64,000 bases of DNA from Piezodorus guildinii (GCA_023052935.1 CM041298.1:113168977-113232976), one strand, 5' to 3'. Shown: positions 1 through 10,215, counted from the stretch's first letter. A program made the numbers and translations. Notes: generated by a model from the letters alone, not told the origin.

Positions 1-1172
1 ATTTTACATGTATATTACTGTTATTCAGTTAAAAAACAAAAAATCCGGTGTGGGCAACATACGACTTTCACTTACCTCCGTTTTTAAAATCGATTAAGAA
101 TTTCCAAATACAGTTAGAGATAAAAATTAGTGAAATCATTAAAGAATTAGTTAAATTGAATTAATATAGAAACATGTGTTTCATAAAAACTCTATTATAT
201 TATTATCTAAAATAATCATTTAGTTTTATCAGCTTTTTATCACTCTTTATTCAATATTCCAAGCTTGTGTCCAAGATAATATATTTTCTAAAGTCTTTCT
301 CTTTCAAACGGTATATTATACGTCTGTATTACTGTTCTTATATTCAAAAACCAAATTGCCGCGTTGTGCTTCATTGAGATGCCGCCAGGATGCACCACGG
401 TCAACATGAATTTTCCTTTTCGGGAACCCAAAAAACAATTAATTAGTTTTATCGGCTATTCATTACTCTCCATTACCCTCCATTACTCTCAATCAGATAA
501 TATTTTTTCTAAAATCATTAGCTACCCAACGGTATATTATACATCTATATTACTATTGCTGTGTTCTAAAAACACACAAAAATGCATTAAAAAAAAAAAT
601 TGTTCAGTTTTCTCCTTTAGTTGTTTATCAAATTCGCTCAACGTGTTCAACAATTTACCTATTAATTATCAATGCTAACAACATAATATAGTAATTTTTA
701 CATAATCTACAAAATTAAAGGTACTTTAGAGGAAGAAAATTTAAAATATCTGCACTTAAGCCCTATCAGACTATTTCAATCAGAATGAAACCTACAGGAT
801 ATTAAAACCAACTAAATTTTACATCAATATAGCTAATTTAATCAAAATCGTTAGAGCCGTTTTTGAGAAAATCGTGAAAAGGTGCTAAATACATGGGATA
901 AAGTAGGACTTCCGGTCAGCCGATTTTAGTGAAAATGTTGCTGTAACATCTCGGGCGTATAGTTGTCATATATATGAAATTTCAGTTTTATAGGACTTTT
1001 TGTTTTCGCGCTGGACCACACACAGACCCCCAGACCTAATTTCGGGACTTGGTCATTTGGACTCAGGGGACCCTAAAACGTGTATTTCCGTTGAAAACTG
1101 GAATTCGAAAATTTTCACGATTGCAATACTTTCCCTTACTAAATATTTCATATATAGGTAAGTGAAAGTAAA
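1..1172 (-). repeat. Family X dispersed repeat, composite copy
   Basis: Family X is a non-coding repeat with about 18 copies or pieces in the window. Read in its forward sense it begins TACTTTCACTTAC, runs through a TAAGGGAAAGTATTGCGATC block, and ends GTAAGTGAAAGTC followed by GCCCGCACCAGATTTT. The two ends therefore share the inverted 12-mer ACTTTCACTTAC. Here it lies on the minus strand. Positions 1-40 are an internal piece cut by the window edge, 41-362 are a terminal module, and about 440-1172 are most of a second unit ending TATAGGTAAGTGAAAGTA. About 70 bases at 363-440 match nothing else I recognise. The 104-codon reading frame at 364-678 is chance sequence across this junction. Confidence 0.75.
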
Positions 1173-1561
1173 AAATGCATTAAAAAAATATTTTAGCAGT
1201 TATCTCCTGGTTGGTTACCGAATTCATTCAACTTAAATATTTACCTATGTTTTAGATTTGCTAATCAGATGATATGGTCAATTTCATAAAGAACTACAAA
1301 ATTAAAGGATTTTTGAGAAAATCCTAAAAAGGTGCAAAATGCATGGTATAAAGTGGCTCTTCTGGTTTGCCTATTTTGATCAAGAAGTTGATATAACACC
1401 CCAGCCACATGGGATAGCTACATTTTAGTTTTGTGTGACTTTTCGAGCTTGACTTGGTGACCCTAAAAGGTTTATTTCCGGTAAAAAATCGAATTCCAAA
1501 TTTTTCGCGATCACAATAGTTTCCCTTACTATATATTTCTTTTATGGATAAGTGAAAGTAA
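1173..1561 (-). repeat. Family X, truncated second copy
   Basis: A shorter family X copy starts directly after the terminal AGTGAAAGTA of the previous one and ends with the same terminus (GGATAAGTGAAAGTAA). It keeps the ATGCATGGTATAAAGTGG block and the start-side block but lacks the GCCCGCACCAGATT end. The head-to-tail position suggests partial tandem duplication rather than an independent insertion. Confidence 0.65.
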
Positions 1562-2283
1562 TGGTCTTAATTACATATACTTAACTTACAAGTCAAACTC
1601 CTGAAGTAGAATCCGGTGTTGTTTATGCCACTGAAACCATACAATTTGGGAACGCAGCGGTGATATGCAAATTCACAGAAAGGCAGCCAACAAGGAGAAC
1701 AATACGGAATGACTGACTCCCGCAAACACTATAAATCAGTCCGACGACTGCACAACCTGCCGTAGAGATAACTCACTAAACAGCAACATTAATTAAAGCA
1801 GATTCCGGTACAGTCCCTTCCGAGAGCAATAAAACCACATGGCCGTGTCATGTTGCTTTCAATTGCGATATCGTCGTGATCTCACGCGTTCTCAGAAGCA
1901 CGAATCATTAAGTCGCAATGAAGTTCATGACGAATATATATTTTTTACTATATCATCAGCGATCATCAGCGATAATCGTAAGAGGTAACCTGCATGTATG
2001 AATGAAAATAATTGTTATTACATTCTGTCCTGCTTGGGGTAAAATCACATCTAAATTAATGTAAAGATAATCACCTCCTTTTGAAAAGAGTGGACTTTAT
2101 GAAAAAAAAAAGTTAGTGAAACCATATTTTTTAATGAAATTTAAATGGTCAAATAAAAGTGCACACTTATTAAATGATAGTTAATAACTTAATAATTATT
2201 AATGATTAATAGTGTATGGTGTTTCCATTACTTTCAACTACCAACAACAACCGGCTGTTCATTGATGAACAAAGATTTCTTAT
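1562..2283. other. Unclassified stretch
   Basis: I see no coding potential, RNA gene or repeat match to the rest of the window, apart from a short direct repeat CGATCATCAG/CGATAATCG near 1960-1980. Base composition at 1600-1930 is more balanced than the surroundings. Bases 2150-2175 contain GTGCACACTTATT, which resembles GTGCACATATTTT, the reverse complement of a stretch near 3095-3110. These could be remnants of the inverted termini of the Tc1 element in between, but the match is weak. Confidence 0.4.
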
Positions 2284-3085
2284 TTATTCTTGTTTTTCGG
2301 TTTTTATTTTTCCCGCTGATATTGAAATTTTATTCCAGAGTTCATGGTCACTATGAAAAGCTTCTTGCAGGTAAAATTCTTTGGGAAGATGATGCCAGTA
2401 ATTTTCTATGGGATTTAAGTCCGGTGAACGCGCAGGCGAGTCAAAAACATTATTATTCATTTCACGAAAACGAGCTTTTGAAAACCGGGACGTGTGACAG
2501 GGCGTTATCTTGCAAAAAAGGTAATCCTCATTTGGAAAAACTCCATTTAGCCATGGATGCACTTTTTCTTTAGTTAGTTCTATGTAAACATTACTGTTCA
2601 CTTTCTGGTTGACTTGCAACAAAATGTAATTACTTCCCTGAAGCAGTAATACATCTCCAAATCATCACACCTCTGCCTCGATTTTGTCGTTTCGGAAGAT
2701 TGTTTGTTTACACATGTTGCACCGCACTCGACAAAGGAATATTTATTATCAAATCGGTCTTTGCAAAATCACTTTTCGTCTGTAAACACGGTTTCGGTCC
2801 ATGTCTTGCGGTGATGCTAACAAGTTTTGAGCCATTTCCAGTCTTTTTTTCTTGGAGTATTTTTGATATAGGTATATTTCTAGCAATTTTTTTTGTATTT
2901 ATGTCCCATCTCGTTAAGTTTCCTTCTGACAGTATTGGTTGGAGCCTCGATTCCCAGACTTCTCTGTACATCTGTTGCGGTTGTTTGTTCTCGCTCGCTA
3001 CGTCTTCGCACTTCGCGTTTTATCATGGCCTCAACGCGTTTTGAAATAATATTTTTCCCACCTCACTTCTTTTTTGTCTGACCAT
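2284..3085 (-). pseudogene. Tc1-like transposase, broken
   Basis: This is a cut-and-paste DNA transposase of the Tc1/mariner superfamily. The frame starts at an ATG at 3085 (MVRQKRSEVGKI) and shifts almost at once. It continues with a helix-turn-helix region (arginine-rich, then a TVRRKLNEMG-like block in shifted frame). Around 2450-2520 it has PCHTSR and then SPDLNPIENYW, the box carrying the last acidic residue of the DD34E triad. The conserved Asp expected just before PCHTSR is replaced (CKITPCHTSR). At least three frame breaks are needed to read it through. It is inactive, and termini are not clearly preserved. Confidence 0.85.
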
Positions 3086-3209
3086 AATTAATTTTAAAAA
3101 TATGTGCACCCATAAAAAGGTATACCATATTTTTTTCCCACTTCCCGATAGCTCGTTCCTCGGCCCAAATCACGCTTCACTACTCGAATGTTACCCACTT
3201 ACGGCGAGT

Positions 3210-3540
3210 TGATGTGGCACCTTCCCCCCATTCGCAGACAATATTTTCTAGGATCATACCTTTACCAACCCCTTGACACCCAGCTCCTTCCTGAATCCAC
3301 AGTCTCCTGCAATTTAAATCCTCAGTACACTGAAAACAAGTGTGATACCCATTGAACAATACCTCATGATCGTCCCTTTCTTCTCTGCTCTACTACCCTA
3401 TGGAATTCCCTATCCACTTTATCCGCCATGCATCTTTATTATTATCATTCAAATCCTATCTATTCCAATATATTCTTCCTCTTTCTAAACATAAATTCAA
3501 CAATTCTGATATTTCAAATCCAATATCAGCCTGAATGTAA
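3210..3540 (+). pseudogene. CR1-like LINE, C-terminal RT remnant
   Basis: Around 3400-3490 one frame reads a segment ending IRHASLLLSFKSYLFQYIL. This matches the end of the better preserved CR1-like polymerase at 53990-55385 (NIRHASSLSSSKSLLFQYFL). Upstream the frame is broken several times. It is a 5'-truncated, decayed retroposon copy on the plus strand with no obvious A-rich tail. The family assignment rests on the comparison inside the window and on the general CR1/L2-type C-terminus, so it is tentative. Confidence 0.5.
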
Positions 3541-3663
3541 GACAATAATTATTTATCGCTGAAATTTAACTTAGTTATCTAATTAATTTAGTTATAGTGA
3601 GAGAAGTTAGTTCATGGTGCAGTCAAAAGAACAGACAATTAAGATATAAACTTAATAAACTGG

Positions 3664-3703
3664 AGCCGACGTTTCGGCCTAAATTATAGACCTTCCTCAG
3701 GGC
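3664..3703 (-). ncRNA. Type I hammerhead ribozyme-like motif
   Basis: On the minus strand the sequence reads CTGAGGA (3694-3700), one extra A, a six-pair stem II (GGTCTA with TAGGCC, loop TAATT), then GAAACGTC (3668-3675). The flanks form three stem I pairs (GCC before the core, GGC after the expected cleavage site). Stem III would be only the self-complementary ACGT, as in the minimal hammerheads of Penelope-like elements, which are thought to work as dimers. The unpaired nucleotide between the core and stem II is not in the textbook consensus. Activity is unproven. Confidence 0.6.
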
Positions 3704-3734
3704 GCTTGAATCTCATCATTCATTGTTCTGACGC

Positions 3735-3996
3735 TCCCCTAAAATGCGAAGTGCCAAGACGGAGCCTGCGAGAACAAACAACCGCAACAGAAGTACAGAG
3801 AAGTCTGGAAATCGAGGCTTCAATCCGTACTGTCAGAAGGAGACTTAACGAGATGGGATATAAATACAAAAAAATTGCTAAAACTATTCTTTTATCAAAA
3901 ACACTCCAAGAAAAAAAGACTGGAAATGGCTCAATACTGGTTAGCGTCACCGCAAGACATGGACCAAAATCGTGTTTACAGACAAAAAACAGAAGT
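3735..3996 (+). pseudogene. Tc1-like transposase N-terminal fragment
   Basis: A second, independent piece of the Tc1 transposase seen at 2284-3085, here on the plus strand. It covers the DNA-binding part: RSLREQTTATEVQRSLEIEA, then TVRRRLNEMGYKYKKIAKT, then LQEKKTGNG-like sequence in a shifted frame. It stops abruptly near GTTTACAGAC. Both edges abut the hammerhead retroelement sequence. It was therefore either co-mobilised with that element or inserted into it and then lost its ends. Confidence 0.7.
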
Positions 3997-4077
3997 CAGT
4001 TCAGGGTGCAGTTAAAAGAACACGGATTTAAGATATAGCGAATGATTTGATTCTTTGTTCTGACGCTCTCCTTCAAA

Positions 4078-4120
4078 GTGACCTGAAGAAGGCCTATAAG
4101 TTAAGCCAAAACGTCGACTC
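4078..4120 (+). ncRNA. Decayed hammerhead-like motif
   Basis: CTGAAGA (4083-4089) and a stem II of the same design are present, but the invariant GAAA is AAAA (4108-4111), a G12-to-A change expected to abolish cleavage. It belongs to the right arm of the insertion at 3598-4201. Confidence 0.5.
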
Positions 4121-4250
4121 CAGTTTATTAAGTTTATATCTTAAATCCGTGTTCTTTTGACTGCACCCTGAACTAACTTCTCTCACTTACTCACTTGACT
4201 ATAATTTAGTTATAGTTCTGTTTAACACATTTATCAGCCATAAGTAAGTA

Positions 4251-4443
4251 GATGTAATATATCGGTTTTGCCACAGGGCTTCGTTGAGAGATAATGGCAC
4301 TTATTCCCCGTTAAAACTTATAGCCTTTACTGATTACTCGTTCGTGATCTATCATATCGTTCAGTAAAGGCTATTTACTTTTTGCGGGAAATGAGCGACG
4401 CCATCTTCCACCGAAGCCCTTTTCCGGAACCGGTGTATTACAT
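4251..4443. repeat. Foldback (inverted-repeat) element
   Basis: Two arms of about 83 bp (4251-4333 and 4361-4443) are inverted relative to each other and separated by 27 bp. The innermost 14 bp (ATAGCCTTTACTGA and its complement) are perfect. Further out the arms agree at roughly three positions in four, by eye, including AGGGCTTCG and the outer ATGTAATA. A short MITE or foldback relic is likely. I see no clear target duplication. Confidence 0.65.
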
Positions 4444-4450
4444 TAACTTA

Positions 4451-5027
4451 AGTTAATTATTTATTATACTCTTTTGTTTTTGTTGAATGCCTTTTTTTCA
4501 CTCTCATCATTGTAAATAATATCCTTAAGGGACCCCGTCTCAGAATAAATATTATTTTCCCAAAAAAATATTCATTTACTTTATAAATAAATAACAGTTC
4601 AATAAAGACCAATAATATTTTATTATGTAGCAGATAAAAATACCTTCCTACCTCCTCCACCACTCTCTATAGATATTATTGCATAGCGATCTGGATTCCA
4701 CTTTCCTCATTTCCAGGAAAGGAATGGAAAAAAAAACCGATATAACATTTCCCAGAACCGCTATTGGTGGAAATTCATTTTGCCACCGAACCGGGCAAGA
4801 TCAAAGTTTCCCGTCCGGGGACAAACTTGGTTACCGCGGCCCGCTCGCCAACTTGCCTTAGTCTTCTCTTCAAAGCGGCGTTTGAGGAGAAATTATTCTT
4901 GTCGCTAGGGCCAGAAACTTCCAAGGGGAAAGTCAACGATCGAGATCGAAAGTCTAAGTTTAGCATGACAAACTGTAACTATTTAAAAAAAAAAAAAAAA
5001 GAAAGGTTTAAATCAAGTTAGATCCTT
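4451..5027. other. Unclassified; balanced-composition segment with A-run
   Basis: 4451-4670 is plain AT-rich sequence. 4680-4985 is clearly less AT-rich than its surroundings and is followed by a run of about 15 A (4986-5000). This could be a retroposed transcript end on the plus strand, but I recognise no protein in either strand. The frames at 4679-4861, 4764-5021 and 4775-4966 are mutually overlapping and show no known motif. Confidence 0.35.
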
Positions 5028-5427
5028 TTCATTGACTGCACACAACCAACTTATCATGTAATGTCTAGAGAATACTAGGAATTATTAATTTAAACATGAT
5101 TTAATATTGGATAACTTTAGGAAATTTATTTGTATATATACCTAATAAACTCCTTGCACGACCGTTAAGCATGACAGTACGAAGCTCTGAATTATGATCT
5201 ACCTACATAGGTTCAAGAGGTACAGATCTTTTTGTTCAACACAAAGGGTCTATATTAGAACTAAATTCATACCATTGATTCACAATTATGAAAAACCACC
5301 TTTTTGCAGTTTTTTAGCCAATAATCCTTGTGGGAGAGAAGTTATGGAGGGGAAAAAAAAATGTTTTATGAACAGCTCAGCCGATGAAAAAAATATATTT
5401 AAGGGATTTTCAAAAGCGGTTTCAAAA

Positions 5428-5790
5428 AAATTTTTTTTTTTATTTTATTGAAATTTACAACTGTATATTGTAATACACTAAGTAAAAAATATGCTGATAA
5501 AAGATACTGTACATGAAAAACATGAAGAGAAACTGCCCAGCAAGCACTCTACTAATCAATCTAAACGAGAAGGTCTCGAGACCATCTTCTTTTCAGATGC
5601 CTCGGAGGATTGTCAGGAATGGAAAAGGAAGCAAGGATTGAAACTAGTGGGTTAGAGTGGGAGTGGAGTTTGTCATGGAAGGATTGATACCTTGTTCGGG
5701 TCGGATCAGCTTCAAAGGGAATATTAAGGTCTTTATGGATGAGCTTATTCGTGACAAAATAAGGAGCATTGAGGATGAAAATAAATACTT
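5428..5790 (-). pseudogene. Jockey-clade LINE (family A), 3' end
   Basis: This is the C-terminus and 3' UTR of a non-LTR retrotransposon on the minus strand. The protein tail reads APYFVTNKLIHKDLNIPF, then YQSFHDKLHSHSNPL, and ends KRRWSRDLLV before the stop. The same ending (RLKRRWPRDLLV) recurs at 12.5, 15.2, 32.7 and 62.2 kb. The 3' UTR ends in a run of A on the minus strand (T-run at 5428-5440). The copy is strongly 5'-truncated, as is usual for dead LINE insertions. Confidence 0.8.
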
Positions 5791-6039
5791 TTTTTTTCAA
5801 CTTAATATGAGTCAAAATTTTTTTTTCGAATTTTTCAAAAAAAAAAAATTTATGTTGTTAGATAGGTACACCTGCTATTTTCTGACATACATGGGGCAGA
5901 TTTCACATGCTTATTCCTCTAGGCCCTTTGTTCCTGATGTATGCTCTATACACTACTGGAAAGATTTTATAGAAAGTTGTCAGGGCGTTATCTTGCTTAG
6001 ATCAACCGAAAAGGAATTCTATTCCAAAAAGATAAAGCT

Positions 6040-6200
6040 CGTCCTCACAGGGATCATTAACGATTATCTGACATCGCATAGACTCTGGACCACCTTTTAA
6101 CGTCCCCTTCGAATGACGGCATAGCTAAGGATTTTTCACTTCAACCCGGTCCCTTTGGCATAGGAGGCTCTTATGCAAACCACCATGCTATAGGTAACCC
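6040..6200 (-). mobile_element. tRNA-derived SINE (family S), decayed copy
   Basis: The minus-strand copy carries the SINE body: GTCCCCTTCGAATGACGGCAT here corresponds to CGTCCTTCGGAGGGGACG in the best copy at 41056-41347. It also carries the ATCTGACATCGCATAG block and a degraded tRNA-like head at the right (ACCATGCTATAGGTAACC). The pol III B box is barely recognisable. The sequence immediately to the left (5800-6040) holds T- and A-runs and nothing I recognise. Confidence 0.6.
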
Positions 6201-6661
6201 ATGGTTATTAATCTATTTTAAATGGAAGAAATAATAATACAAATAATTGTTTGGGAAACGGTCATTTCTTTTATTTTGATTAAACCTCATTAGAACTTCA
6301 TTGAAAACTTGAGTTTAAGAAGCGAGGTATGTTGAAACCGTGTGTTGCACGCACCAGATTATTAGGATTAATTTTTGTGTAGCCTGATAATACACTAAAT
6401 AACCTGAATTTGATATTTAATAAAAAAGTAACTTACCATGGCTGCAGAGGTAGTGTATCGAAGCGAACTTTTCGTGATTCCGTATCGACTATATGGCGTG
6501 GCGTGATCTTCTCATGGCAAGTCTAACACCTGTAAAAGGTAAGGCAAAGTTAGCGAATGCATCAATAGCTCGCAATCTACTGGTTAATTTCGTTACTGAA
6601 CAAGAGCCGTCATCATTGTAGTTAATTATTGATGAATCATGTGTATGTCATACAATAACTA
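6201..6661. other. Unclassified stretch with a family X terminus
   Basis: AT-rich and non-coding. At 6336-6362 it contains GTGTGTTGCACGCACCAGATT, the end of family X in forward orientation, without the rest of the repeat. Nothing else is recognised. Confidence 0.4.
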
Positions 6662-7583
6662 TTGATGTTGTGTCACACGAAATGTCCGTTTTCAAGGTAA
6701 AGGATTTTTATTAAAAATACGATATGAAAACAAGATAATTTTATTCGAAGTATTTACCTTCTTTTTCTACACAGTTTTCCCAACGTGACACCAAATTTTT
6801 TATCCCCGAACTGAAAAACTCTGAGCTTTGAAGTGAAACAAAATCTGAAAACGCATTTTTCACTTGATCATTATTTTCAAAAAGTTTTCCTTAGACGAAG
6901 TAGTCTAAATACCTGAACAGGTGGTAATCTGTTGGAGACAAGTAGGGAGAATATAGTGCGGAAGAACTTCGTTGCCTAGTTCTTTCAATTTTTGCACAGT
7001 ATGTTTTGAAACTTGGGGTCTTGCTGCCGCTCAGTGGCATCATGGTGTACCCATGTATCGAGCTTTTTTACTTTCCAAATACACTGTAAATGTCTGGAAG
7101 CGGTAGATACACTTGCATTTAGTTGTGCTGAGAGTCCTTTAACTGTTTGGTAGGGGTTTCCTTCTACTGTATGTTTGAGGACATCGTTGTCTATTACGGA
7201 CGGAGGTCTTCATCGGGACAAGTTTTCCAAGTCGGTATCCCCAGCTGAAAACTTAGCAAACCAACGGCGAATGGTCCATTCATTAACACTCCCTTCTCCA
7301 AACGCCTTGCAAATATTTCTAGCGGCCTCAGCTGCTGAATGGCCGAGTATAAACTCGTACAAAAATATTACTCGAAAATCGTGTGTTTCCATGTTCATAT
7401 TAGGAGGAATACTAAAAAGTGGGTAATTGCTTGGGAAGCTAATGTTTATAATACAAAGGTAGAAGATTAGTAACTGTTTACTTTAAATATGTAAACATTC
7501 GGAAGAAAATAACTGACACCTGTAAAATCCTTTATGCATTTCAGAAACGATAAAAACGGACATTTCATGTGAAACAACCCAAA
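6662..7583 (-). mobile_element. Mariner transposon M1, internally deleted
   Basis: The copy spans about 920 bp with both inverted termini (TTGATGTTGTGTCAC at the left and GTGAAACAACCCAA at the right) and TA at both ends. It lies on the minus strand. A full mariner of this kind should be near 1.3 kb. The missing part is the middle of the transposase gene, and the same junction is found in M3 and M4. Its right end abuts family X sequence (TACACGTTTTAGGG), so it probably entered a TA in that repeat. Confidence 0.85.
6741..7398 (-). pseudogene. Mariner transposase (M1), deleted and frameshifted
   Basis: The frame starts at 7398 (MNMETHDFRVIFLYEF) and keeps the N-terminal helix-turn-helix region (GHSAAEAARNICKAFGEG, then TIRRWFAKF). 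It breaks after DLENLSR. Later pieces in other frames include LSAQLNASASTVSRHLK-like sequence and the C-terminal PYSPDLSPTDYHLF box around the third catalytic Asp (with changes here). The internal deletion removes the first and second catalytic Asp regions, so it could not be active even if the frame were open. Confidence 0.8.
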
Positions 7584-7886
7584 TACACGTTTTAGGGTCC
7601 CCTGAGTCCAAATCCCAAATAAGTCCCGCAATTAGGTCTGGGTGTCTGTGTGTGGTAATTCCTGCGCTAAAACAAAAAGTCCTATAAACAAACTGAAATT
7701 TCATATTTAAGACAACTATACGTCCGAGATGTAATAGACTATTTAATAAAATACATATTTCTTATAACATCCAATTTAAATAATTCTTTAACGATTTATT
7801 TTCGCTTCTAAATTTGTTTTAAAATTCTCAAATTGATATAAATAACGAAGGTAAGTGAAAGTCGTGTGTTGCGCGCTCTAGATTTT
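7584..7886 (+). repeat. Family X, internally deleted copy
   Basis: Forward orientation. It starts inside the repeat at TACACGTTTTAGGGTCCC, directly after mariner M1, jumps across the middle of the repeat, and ends GTAAGTGAAAGTCGTGTG plus GCTCTAGATTTT. The minus-strand frame at 7483-7704 is chance sequence in it. Confidence 0.65.
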
Positions 7887-8619
7887 GGTTATTCTCAGAG
7901 GTATACTTTTTAATTTATTCATTAATATTATTTAGTAGATTTATTGGCGATATTTATAAACATAAATGGTTATTTAACTAGTTTTCAACAGCGATATTAC
8001 AGCACCAATGCAACTGAACCAGCTACAAGTTTATAGTAAAAGTTGGGATTTCTTGTTACTTCCGCATAAAAACAGTTTGCTGTAGTTGGAAACAGCTGTT
8101 CTTGTCCACTTCAGCACTACAAGAAATCCAATTGCTCTTCGCTAAATTTTCAAGTACAATATCAAACACAAACAAGTTTTTTTTCCCGAATACTTTTCTA
8201 ATCAGTGTTGATAAAACAACTTTGCTTTCGAATTGAGAGATTAAATCAATAGCTTTGGAAAGAAGAGGTACTTCAAACGCCAAGAGCTCCCGACTCCCTT
8301 TTTGCCTAGCCTTTGCCAACTTAACCTTAGAAAATAAACCTTGGAAGGATTATAATTTAAATAAGAAAAACCCACTTAATACTTCAGAGGAGTGAGTTAA
8401 AGGGAAAATAAATGGAAAGGAAAAACACTCAACTATTCTAGAAAAAAAAAAAAAAACTTAAATAAAAATTTATTCCAATGAATACAGGATCGGAAAAATG
8501 AATAAATTTTCAGAAGAGCGTATATTATTTATTAATGGATCAGGTCTGGATTGCGAAATATTTGGTTGTAAAATAAGATCGTGGCGTTTTATATTATTTC
8601 AATTAAATCCTCTGTGTGT
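7887..8619. other. Unclassified stretch
   Basis: AT-rich. It holds one minus-strand open frame (8056-8319, 87 codons, MAKARQKGSRELLAFEV...) without a motif, signal peptide or membrane segment that I recognise. I do not call it a gene. Confidence 0.3.
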
Positions 8620-8985
8620 TTATCACTTAGCTTCCGCTGGCTCTCCCAGTAATGCGGCTGAGAGGGAGGCGCTGGGATCCTTTGGACTCTGCTTGTCCTT
8701 CCACAAGTGGGGGGACAAGCCCCGTCCTGGGTTGTCTAGCTGATTGTAAATATTATACATACGTATGAATGTGACATGTTTTGTTTATTTATTTGTTAAC
8801 TTCATTTATTTGTGTTTATTTTATCAACAAATTTTGTTATTGCATACGTTTATTTAGTTTGGTTTCATTTTATGTAATTTGTTTTTCCTTTTTGTTTATA
8901 TTGTATGAATGTGATCCTTTAGCGATATTACTATTGTCCTATGTGATAAATTGTAATACATAAGAATAAAAAAATATCCTCTCTA
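8620..8985 (+). pseudogene. Possible LINE 3' end with A-tail
   Basis: A frame ending at about 8741 reads REALGSFGLCLSFHKWGDKP then a stop. It is followed by about 240 bp of T-rich sequence with GTATGAATGTGA and ending GTAATACATAAGAATAAAAAAA. The 3' part resembles in layout the UTRs of the jockey copies at 42.9-43.16 kb and 49.2-49.4 kb (GTATGAATGT..., ATTGTAAT..., A-run). I infer a truncated retroposon; the protein part is not identified. Confidence 0.4.
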
Positions 8986-8993
8986 TGTTTATA

Positions 8994-9248
8994 TTGAGTT
9001 ATGTCACATGAAATGTCCGTTTTCAAGGTAAAGGATTTTTATTAAAAATACTATATGAAAACAAGATAATTTTATTCAAAGTATTCAATTTTATACCTTC
9101 TTTTTCAACACATTTTTCCCAACGTGACACCAACTTTTTTATCCCCGAACTGAAAAACTCTGAGCTTTGAAGTAAAACAAAACTTGAAAACGCACTTTTC
9201 ACTTGATCATCATTTTCAAAAAGTTTTCCTTTGACGAAGTTGTCTAGT
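8994..9248 (-). mobile_element. Mariner M2, 3' remnant
   Basis: Minus-strand remnant of the M1/M3/M4 mariner family. It has the terminus TTGAGTTATGTCACATGAAATG and the end of the transposase (EFFSSGIKKLVSRWEKCVEKEG), with a short insertion near the C-terminal codons. It is lost beyond GACGAAGTTGTCTA. It lies 47 bp from the complete copy M3 and in the opposite orientation. Confidence 0.8.
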
Positions 9249-9295
9249 TTAAGACTTTTTTTACAATATGCCATTATTGACTAAACATGATATTA

Positions 9296-10215
9296 TTAGG
9301 TTGTTTCACATGAAATGTCCGTTTTTATAGTTTCTGAAATACATAAAGGATTTTGCAGGTCTCTGTTGTTTTCTTCCGAATGTTTACATATTTAAAGTGA
9401 ACAGTTACTAATCATCTACCTTTGTATAAACATTAGCGTCCCGATCAATTACCCGTTTTATAGTATTCCTCCAAATATGAACATGGAAACACGCGATTTT
9501 CTAGTAATATTTTTGGATGAGTTTAAACTCGGCCATTCAGCAGCTGAGGCCGCTAGAAATATTTGCAAGGCGTATGAGGAAGGGAGTGTTAATGAACGGA
9601 CCATTCGCCGTTGGTTTGCTAAATTTTCAGCTGGGGATACCGACTTGGAAAACTTCCCCGAGGAAGACCTCCGTCCGTAATAGACAACGATGTCCTCAAA
9701 CATACAGTAGAAGGAAACACCTACCAAACAGTTAAAGGACTCTCAGCACAACTAAATGCAAGTGCATCTACCGTTTCCAGACATTTAAAGTGTATTGGGA
9801 AAGTAAAAAAGCTCGATACATAGGTACCTCATGATCTCACTAAGCGGCAGCAAGACCCCATGTTTCAAAACATACCGTGCAAAAATTGAAAGAACTGGGC
9901 TACGAAGTTCTTCCGCACCCACCATATTCTCCCGACTTGGCTCCAACAGATTACCACCTGTTCAGGAATTTAGACAACATCGTGAAAGGAAAACTTTTTT
10001 AAAATGATGATCAAGTGAAAAGTGCGTTTTCAGATTTTGTTTCACTTCAAAGCTCAGAGTTTTTCAGTTCGGGGATAAAAATTTTGGTGTCACGTTGGGA
10101 AAAATTTGTAGAAAAAGAAGGTAAATACTTCGAATAAAATAATCTTGTTTTCATATCGTATTTTAAATAAAAATCCTTTACCTTGAAAATGGACATTTAA
10201 TGTGACACAACCCAA
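9296..10215 (+). mobile_element. Mariner transposon M3, internally deleted
   Basis: 920 bp, plus strand, with termini TTAGGTTGTTTCACATGAAATG and CATTTAATGTGACACAACCCAA, flanked by TA (9294-9295 and 10216-10217). The right flank, ATTTCATATATAGGTAAGTGAAAGTA, is a family X end, so it inserted into family X. The internal junction AGCGGCAGCAAGACCCCA is shared with M1 and M4. Confidence 0.9.
9477..10137 (+). pseudogene. Mariner transposase (M3), deleted and frameshifted
   Basis: Starts MNMETRDFLVIFLDEFKLGH, with the N-terminal helix-turn-helix (AAEAARNICK, then TIRRWFAKFSAGD). A frameshift follows after DLENF, where the GRPPSVIDND-like linker is read in another frame. Next come LSAQLNASASTVSRHLKCIG and KKLDT, a stop, the deletion junction, and a C-terminal block with PTWLQQ in place of SPDLAPTDYHLF when read in the upstream frame. 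The last codons correspond to EKEGKYFE. The first and second catalytic Asp segments are absent. Confidence 0.8.

Larger units (their letters stand above)
3598..4201. mobile_element. Hammerhead-bearing retroelement with captured Tc1 fragment
   Basis: A 604-bp insertion lies between two copies of TAATTTAGTTATAG (3584-3597 and 4202-4215), a 14-bp target-site duplication. The left part carries a hammerhead-like core on the minus strand and begins GAGAGAAGTTAGTTCA. The right part starts with a 36-nt piece in the same minus sense, then flips to the plus sense with a second hammerhead-like core and ends TTGACTGCACCCTGAACTAACTTCTCTCAC. Inverted arms of this kind are known for Penelope-like elements and their non-autonomous relatives. 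Between the two parts lies about 260 bp of Tc1 transposase sequence. No long open frame of its own exists. Confidence 0.7.

Noticed and set aside
364..678. 104-codon open frame on the plus strand
   Set aside because: It crosses a junction of two family X pieces and has no motif; a chance frame.
8056..8319. 87-codon minus frame (MAKARQKGSRELLAFEV...) as a small gene
   Set aside because: No recognisable domain, signal or splice context; length is within chance expectation for 64 kb on six frames.
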